NCBI GenBank assembly: GCA_018370615.1
Contig: JAGZAC010000030.1
Span: 1-11,451, forward strand
Length of the DNA stretch: 11,451 nt
Reading direction: 5' to 3'
Origin: Clostridiales bacterium
GTDB taxonomy: Bacteria > Bacillota > Clostridia > Oscillospirales > CAG-272
In this document: piece after piece, positions 7,703-11,451 of the stretch
Position numbering within the stretch: the stretch's first letter is position 1
How the letters are laid out: every line of letters begins with the position of its first letter
Program-made: the position numbers and the translations under genes
Notes under the pieces: model-generated
Told to the model about the DNA's origin: nothing
What the model saw: the letters and a program-made list of their open reading frames with translations, nothing else
Database searches by the model: none

Positions 7703-7894
7703 ACAACCCCTCCGACTTGACTACGGCAAGCCACCTCCCCTTACACAGGGGAGGCTGAAATTACGCAGGCCTTTGTGGGAAGGTGCAAAGCACCTCCGAG
7801 GGCATGTTTGCATCATTATATCATTCTAAGGCCCCCTTGTGGGGAGATGTGCAACATCTCCGTGGGCATCCCGCGTTAGCGGGTGGGGGATTGT
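7703..7894 (+). repeat. Intergenic hairpin repeat, unit D (extended)
   Basis: This 192-bp unit follows unit C after 8 bases. It starts ACAACCCC and ends GGGGGATTGT. It carries two alternative inner hairpins, AGGTGC/GCACCT (7781-7795) and GGAGATGT/ACATCTCC (7843-7861), and a terminal CCCGC/GCGGG hairpin (7870-7883 region). The duplicated inner module suggests recombination between two related copies. It ends 9 bases before the stop codon of the signal peptidase gene and could act as a terminator or RNA-stability element for that transcript. Confidence 0.75.
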
Positions 7895-7903
7895 ACATGT
7901 TTT

Positions 7904-8458
7904 TTATTCTATCTCCTTAAAGGAGGGAAACAGCACAATAGCCGCACGGGCACGGATTTCATCTGCAGAAACAAAGGGCTCCTCCCAAAACCTTGCATCA
8001 TATGAATGCTCCCGGTTATCCCCCAGCACAAAGTAGTGTCCTTTTGGAACGGTAACAGAAGCAAAGTCACTCGTTTCGCCTGTCACGTAAGGCTCCGCTA
8101 GCGGAGCCCCGTCGATATAAACCTGCCCGGCGCGAATTTCGACAGTTTCCCCGGGCAGGCCGATGATCCGTTTCATTATCAGAGATGTGCCCAGTTCTTC
8201 ATGGTAGAACAAAACCACATCTCCACGTGCGGGAGAACTTTTACAATACGCTAGCCGATTTGCAATGATGAGAGAGCCTTCTTCTATTGTATTTTCCATG
8301 GAACCAGAGGGGACGATGGCGCAAATGATACATAGCGTATTTAAAAGTATGGCTGCAACCAGAGCAGATGCCGGAATCAGCAGCCATTTCCAATTCAAAC
8401 CCCGCCCAGAGTGTTTTTTTGTTTTGGAAGACTTATTTTCTGCATGCAGAAAACTCAT
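7904..8458 (-). CDS. lepB: Type I signal peptidase
   Basis: This 184-aa protein cleaves signal peptides at the outer face of the membrane (family S26A). A Lys/Arg-rich cytosolic N-terminus precedes one membrane helix at about residues 25-48. The catalytic signature is complete: VPSGSM with nucleophile Ser53 (49-54), MKRIIGLPGE with general-base Lys96 (95-104), and box E GDNREHSYDARFW (146-158). The length is normal for a single-anchor Gram-positive enzyme (SipS-like). The ATG at 8456-8458 overlaps the stop of the small upstream gene in an ATGA, so the two are translationally coupled. Its place behind an LtaS-like gene and a small exported protein suggests it serves this cluster, perhaps trimming the small protein; that link is inferred. 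Genomes often carry several lepB paralogues, so this may not be the housekeeping copy. Confidence 0.95.
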   Translation of the reverse strand: MSFLHAENKSSKTKKHSGRGLNWKWLLIPASALVAAILLNTLCIICAIVPSGSMENTIEEGSLIIANRLAYCKSSPARGDVVLFYHEELGTSLIMKRIIGLPGETVEIRAGQVYIDGAPLAEPYVTGETSDFASVTVPKGHYFVLGDNREHSYDARFWEEPFVSADEIRARAAIVLFPSFKEIE

Positions 8459-8703
8459 TCGTCTTCATCGTCCTCCTCATCGTCATCGTCTTCGTCATAT
8501 ATGTTTTTGCTTTTCTTTCTCCGCACAGCGCGTTTTATCCGTCTCCAATAAAATCCGACTGCGGCGCCTGCGGCAATTACAACACCGGCAACGATTTGGA
8601 TAATATATGTCATGGCCGAGGGATCGATATATGCCATTGCATATGTGATGCAAAGCATCATGGACAGTACAAAAAAGGTCAAAAAGGCGGCAAGCTTTTT
8701 CAT
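8455..8703 (-). CDS. Small exported YIDPSA-motif membrane protein with acidic tail
   Basis: An 82-aa protein is proposed from ATG 8701-8703, which has a strong AGAAAGGA site 7 bases upstream. The frame stays open to an ATG at 8760, but that start overlaps the previous stop, lacks a clear binding site and would add a 19-residue charged extension before an obvious signal peptide. From the chosen start, residues 1-24 form a signal peptide ending AMA, then YIDPSAMTYIIQIVAGVV leads into a second helix (about 32-53), a basic WRRIKRAVRRKK stop-transfer segment and a C-terminus of almost only Asp/Glu (about 70-82). Small proteins with YIDP(S/G) after a signal peptide occur in Firmicutes near surface-polymer genes (from memory). 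No enzymatic motif is seen; a scaffold or regulator role is a guess. It is coupled to the signal peptidase gene by an ATGA overlap. Confidence 0.75.
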   Translation of the reverse strand: MKKLAAFLTFFVLSMMLCITYAMAYIDPSAMTYIIQIVAGVVIAAGAAVGFYWRRIKRAVRRKKSKNIYDEDDDDEEDDEDE

Positions 8704-8752
8704 TTTTTTATCCTTTCTCTTTCTCTTTTCGCTCTCAAATTCAAATTTATTA

Positions 8753-10621
8753 TCATTCATTGCTCAAGTCAGCATCGTAGAACGGATATCTGATACGTTC
8801 CTTCGATTCGATGGACCAGTTGGAGAAATCTTTTATATCTCCTTCAATTTTATAGGTGACCAAGTTATAATCCCGCTTGATATTTAAGGGATCAGAGCCA
8901 CTCATATAAAAATATCGCGTGATTTGGGCGTCCTCTGGTACTTCATCCACTGCTTGTCCGTATGCTTCATAGTCAATTCCAAGGTCCCGCAGGATGGTAG
9001 CTTGAATGTTTTCCGGCGTGAGAGGAGCGGAATTATATTGTATAGGTTCGCCTGCGTTTGCTCCTCTGGGCTTTACCATCAATGTAAGTGCTCTAGGGAA
9101 ATCCAGTTCTTCCAGGGTGCCGGTATAACCATGATCTGCGGTAATGATAATAGTGGTGTCCTCATACAATCCCTTTTCCTTCAGCTGCTGGATATATTCC
9201 AGAATCATATTCATGTTTCCAATAATCTGCGGATACGCATTCCATCCACTGGCTCCCCCGGTTCCTCCTTCCGGTGTATTTCCATTTTCATCCATTACAT
9301 AGGGATCATGCGCCCCGCGCAGATGATAAAAGACGAAGGAACCTTTGCTGTCTTCTTTAATGCTCAATTTGTCTGTTTTTAACCCTCTCCAAAATCCGGC
9401 ATCGTCCGTCAGATATTTATCGGAGACGTCCGCATCTACAGAGGTAATGTTTTCCAAATCCCCGGAATACAGCCAGAAAAAGGGCTTCATGGCAATAGGT
9501 GTATACCGGTAAGCGGACAAAGTCAGCATGGCTTTGATCATTCGCCAGGTATCCGTTTTTTGCGGATATTTGCCGATGTTGTCAATTTTATCCGTAGCGT
9601 AATCTACATTTTTTATTACATAATTGACGTCGGTATATATTTTGGATTGATAACCGGCATCCTTGATGTCCTTTAGAAAAGTTCCTTCCGTCCAGGCCTT
9701 TCGGAAATATCGGGTGACAGGTATGTCATATTTACAAGGAACGCCAGTAAGCAGATATGTTACAGCAGGAAAGGTTCGAGAGTAGGATCCGCACACATTG
9801 TCATAATAGACAAAGTCGGAAAGCCCCTCTTTTATTTCAGGCCTAGTATTTAGAACCTCTTCAGAATAAAATTGATCAAATCGATCCAAGAGGAAAACTA
9901 CCACATTGTTTTCCGGAGAGAGCTCATAAATAGTGGACTTGGAAAGATATCCGTTGGTAACATTTCCTATAAAATCATTTTTTATAAGAAGGAACCCTAG
10001 TGCAACAGACTGCATGACAATCAGTAGTGCAGACAGGAAAACCAATGCCCGGCGCCAGAACTTCGGTTTAAAATAGGCTACAATGTAAGGAATCAAAAAA
10101 ATAACAGCCCATACGATGCAGTTGACCAGCATGGCCATAGTAAAGGTTTCCCAGGCGATTGCCGTCCCGTCCAGCGCACCCAAATCCAGATTCAAAAAGT
10201 TCCCCTGGATGTATGCGCAGACAGTGGTGGAGAAAACGGCCGACGCACCCCAGGTGAAGAATTTTCCTCGCAGGAGCATCAAAATTAGCGTTAGCACTGC
10301 AGTTGTTCCGATACCGACCAAAATCATGGGCAGCACAAGCTCCATAAAGGAAAATGTATAATAGCTCATGTTGGGGAGATACAGCTCAAAGGGCCCGAAA
10401 ACTGTCAGCGTGTATGCAAAGGAGAAAGATACAAGAAGGGCGATCAAAAGACGAATTTTCCAGGAACGCCTTTCCCGCGTCAGGTCCTTCCATTTTTCCT
10501 TGAAGGTTTTCTTTTTAGATTTTTTGGGGTGGTGAGTTTCGAGTTGATTTTCTGTGGAAATGTTATTTTCAATACTTGAAAAATTTTCAGTATCATTTTC
10601 CTTATCTTTTTCCATTTCCAT
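8753..10621 (-). CDS. LtaS-like membrane phosphoglycerol transferase / sulfatase-fold protein
   Basis: A 622-aa protein is proposed from ATG 10619-10621, which has GGAGG six bases upstream; the longer frame to 10741 would start inside the promoter. A charged cytosolic head (1-55, rich in Lys/Glu) leads to five predicted helices at about 56-78, 89-117, 122-144, 157-184 and 189-213. This 5-helix layout matches LtaS. The rest is an extracytoplasmic alkaline-phosphatase/sulfatase-fold domain: VVVFLLDRFD (metal-site Asp246 or Asp249), SRTFPAVTYLLTG (candidate nucleophile Thr283), FYHLRGAHDPY (His438) and TADHG (Asp496-His497). LtaS polymerises glycerol-phosphate from phosphatidylglycerol. This protein may do that or transfer phosphoglycerol or another phospho-group to a glycan; the motif differs from the usual FVESLE of LtaS (Asp in place of Glu), so the substrate is open. 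It heads the minus-strand cluster. Confidence 0.85.
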   Translation of the reverse strand: MEMEKDKENDTENFSSIENNISTENQLETHHPKKSKKKTFKEKWKDLTRERRSWKIRLLIALLVSFSFAYTLTVFGPFELYLPNMSYYTFSFMELVLPMILVGIGTTAVLTLILMLLRGKFFTWGASAVFSTTVCAYIQGNFLNLDLGALDGTAIAWETFTMAMLVNCIVWAVIFLIPYIVAYFKPKFWRRALVFLSALLIVMQSVALGFLLIKNDFIGNVTNGYLSKSTIYELSPENNVVVFLLDRFDQFYSEEVLNTRPEIKEGLSDFVYYDNVCGSYSRTFPAVTYLLTGVPCKYDIPVTRYFRKAWTEGTFLKDIKDAGYQSKIYTDVNYVIKNVDYATDKIDNIGKYPQKTDTWRMIKAMLTLSAYRYTPIAMKPFFWLYSGDLENITSVDADVSDKYLTDDAGFWRGLKTDKLSIKEDSKGSFVFYHLRGAHDPYVMDENGNTPEGGTGGASGWNAYPQIIGNMNMILEYIQQLKEKGLYEDTTIIITADHGYTGTLEELDFPRALTLMVKPRGANAGEPIQYNSAPLTPENIQATILRDLGIDYEAYGQAVDEVPEDAQITRYFYMSGSDPLNIKRDYNLVTYKIEGDIKDFSNWSIESKERIRYPFYDADLSNE

Positions 10622-10700
10622 AAGGGACCTCCGCATAAAACACATAAAAATAAGATTTGCTGGCCGCCGATAAAGCGACAGAATCATACACTCGAACGCT

Positions 10701-10729
10701 ATTTTATCATAAGAACAGTCTGTTGTAAA
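10701..10729 (-). promoter_or_regulatory. Promoter of the LtaS-like gene cluster
   Basis: On the minus strand TTTACA (10724-10729) is separated by exactly 17 bp from TAAAAT (10701-10706). The predicted transcript start is near 10694, giving a leader of roughly 73 bases before the ATG at 10621. The spacer contains the palindrome AACAGACTGTT (10714-10724), a candidate operator. Confidence 0.6.
10714..10724. promoter_or_regulatory. Candidate operator palindrome AACAG-T-CTGTT
   Basis: This perfect 5+1+5 inverted repeat lies between the -35 and -10 boxes of the LtaS-like gene promoter and touches the -35 box. A protein bound here would block RNA polymerase. The regulator is unknown. Confidence 0.4.
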
Positions 10730-10792
10730 TACAAAATTCACATTTTAAACAAATCTTAAGCTTTTGTTTCGTAAATATTATAGGAATATGTA

Positions 10793-10821
10793 TTGACAAA
10801 TGTTCGTTTATAGCGTATAGT
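10793..10821 (+). promoter_or_regulatory. Strong sigma-A promoter of the solute-binding protein gene
   Basis: A perfect TTGACA (10793-10798) is followed by a 17-bp spacer and TATAGT (10816-10821). The predicted start near 10828 leaves a leader of about 94 bases. It is divergent from the LtaS-like promoter, with about 64 bases between the two -35 boxes. Confidence 0.8.
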
Positions 10822-10831
10822 AAAGAAAATA

Positions 10832-10879
10832 TGAACAAAAAAACACAGTGATATAGAATTTTTTGCATTTTTTTGTTCA
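10832..10879. promoter_or_regulatory. 12-bp perfect inverted repeat in the leader of the solute-binding protein gene
   Basis: TGAACAAAAAAA (10832-10843) is exactly complementary to TTTTTTTGTTCA (10868-10879), with 24 bases between. It starts just after the predicted transcript start. It could be an RNA hairpin in the leader or two inverted operator half-sites. No U-run follows the right arm, so it is not a standard terminator. Confidence 0.5.
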
Positions 10880-10921
10880 AATATTCATATAGAAATCCAT
10901 AAAAAAGAAAGGTATTGTGCT

Positions 10922-11451
10922 ATGAAAAAAACTGCTGTTCGAATTTGGACCTTTGCAATGGGGATTCTTATGATTCTGCTGTCGTTTGCTGCCTGTGGGA
11001 AGAGCGGCGGGGTCGCGGATGATGATCAGGTGATCATCTATTCGTCTGCTGAGGATTATCGAAACGAATTTGTCCTGAATATGCTCAAGGAAGAATTTCC
11101 GGAGTACGATATCAGACTGGAATACTATACCACAGGAGATCTTGCTGCGAAGCTGAAGGCAGAGGGACAGGATACAGAATGCGATATCATTTTGGAGCTG
11201 GAATCTTCCTATCTGCAGATGCTGGGAGACACCGTATGTACGCTGGATGATATTGTAGATTTTTCTGTTTATACAGAGGATCTTGTGCCGGAAAGCCACC
11301 GGTATGTTCCCTGGATCCGGATGAGCGGATGTATTATCATCAATCGTGATGCATTGGAAGAAGCGGATCTCCCCATTCCCGCGTCTTACGATGATCTTTT
11401 GAAGCCAGAATATAAAGACATGATTTCCATGCCCAACCCTGAGTCTTCGGG
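10922..11451 (+). CDS. ABC transporter solute-binding lipoprotein, iron/polyamine/phosphonate type, 3' end outside window
   Basis: The frame runs from ATG 10922 to the window end (176 codons seen, no stop). AGAAAGG (10906-10912) lies 9 bases upstream. Residues 1-24 are a signal peptide ending SFAAC, with Cys25 as the likely lipidation site (Phe at -3 is less usual than Leu). The mature part opens QVIIYSSAEDYRNEF, then EYYTTGDLAAKLKAE, CDIILELESSYLQML and VPWIRMSGCIIINRDAL. This order fits the AfuA/FbpA-like periplasmic-binding-protein-2 family that binds Fe(III), spermidine/putrescine or 2-aminoethylphosphonate. Permease and ATPase genes probably follow outside the window. The ligand cannot be told from this part. 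It is transcribed away from the LtaS-like cluster from its own strong promoter; a shared regulator is possible. Confidence 0.85.
   Translation, partial: MKKTAVRIWTFAMGILMILLSFAACGKSGGVADDDQVIIYSSAEDYRNEFVLNMLKEEFPEYDIRLEYYTTGDLAAKLKAEGQDTECDIILELESSYLQMLGDTVCTLDDIVDFSVYTEDLVPESHRYVPWIRMSGCIIINRDALEEADLPIPASYDDLLKPEYKDMISMPNPESS

Noticed and set aside
5092..7894. CRISPR-like array from the recurring hairpins
   Set aside because: Units are over 110 bp, only four copies, without short regular spacers or cas genes.
10622..10741. 40-residue N-terminal extension of the LtaS-like protein
   Set aside because: The extension overlaps the predicted promoter and leader, has no binding site, and the ATG at 10621 has GGAGG at ideal spacing.
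10793..10806. LexA-like box on the minus strand (CGAAC-ATTT-GTCAA)
   Set aside because: Only one half matches the CGAAC-N4-GTTCG consensus; the other half has two mismatches and overlaps a needed -35 box.
10877..11299. 140-codon minus-strand frame across the binding-protein start
   Set aside because: Opposes a gene with a signal peptide, lipobox and family motifs, and would run against a strong promoter.

Overview
The window looks like chromosome from a low-to-mid GC Firmicute of the class Clostridia, probably a gut-type Lachnospiraceae or Oscillospiraceae relative. The evidence is strong AGGAGG-type ribosome binding sites, a TTGACA/TATAGT promoter, prophage tail proteins of the type common in clostridial genomes, Gram-positive envelope genes (LtaS-like synthase, CDP-glycerol transferase domain) and intergenic hairpin repeats of a kind common in gut Clostridia. 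No rRNA, tRNA, CRISPR array or transposase was seen. Genus cannot be set from the sequence alone.

Left part (1-5076, + strand): the distal end of a tail operon from a prophage or tail-like particle. It has the 3' part of a tail/baseplate-type protein, a tail protein with an FN3-like and two BIG2 Ig-like modules, a long tail-fibre protein ending in a DUF6273-like domain, and a small protein with two CBM5/12-like carbohydrate-binding modules. The genes are tightly packed or overlapping. No holin, endolysin, integrase or attachment site follows, so the module ends abruptly.

Middle and right (5388-10621, - strand): a four-gene envelope cluster. In transcription order it holds an LtaS-like five-helix membrane phosphoglycerol transferase/sulfatase-fold enzyme, a small exported YIDPSA-motif protein with an acidic tail, a type I signal peptidase, and a 703-aa protein joining a YidC/Oxa1 insertase to a cytosolic CDP-glycerol:poly(glycerophosphate) transferase-like domain. 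The first three are translationally or closely coupled. The fourth lies behind a 404-bp gap filled with repeats. The most interesting reading is a dedicated surface-polymer module in which a cytosolic glycerophosphate-type transferase is physically tied to a membrane insertase and works with an extracytoplasmic LtaS-like enzyme.

Repeats: two intergenic gaps (5077-5387 and 7500-7903) each hold a tandem pair of non-coding hairpin-rich units with ACAACCCC...GGGGATTGT ends, all in one orientation, bracketing the YidC-fusion gene.

Right edge (10622-11451): a roughly 300-bp divergent control region with a good promoter on each strand and several GAACA/TGTTC half-sites. It is followed by the 5' part of a lipoprotein solute-binding protein of an iron/polyamine/phosphonate-type ABC transporter, cut by the window end.
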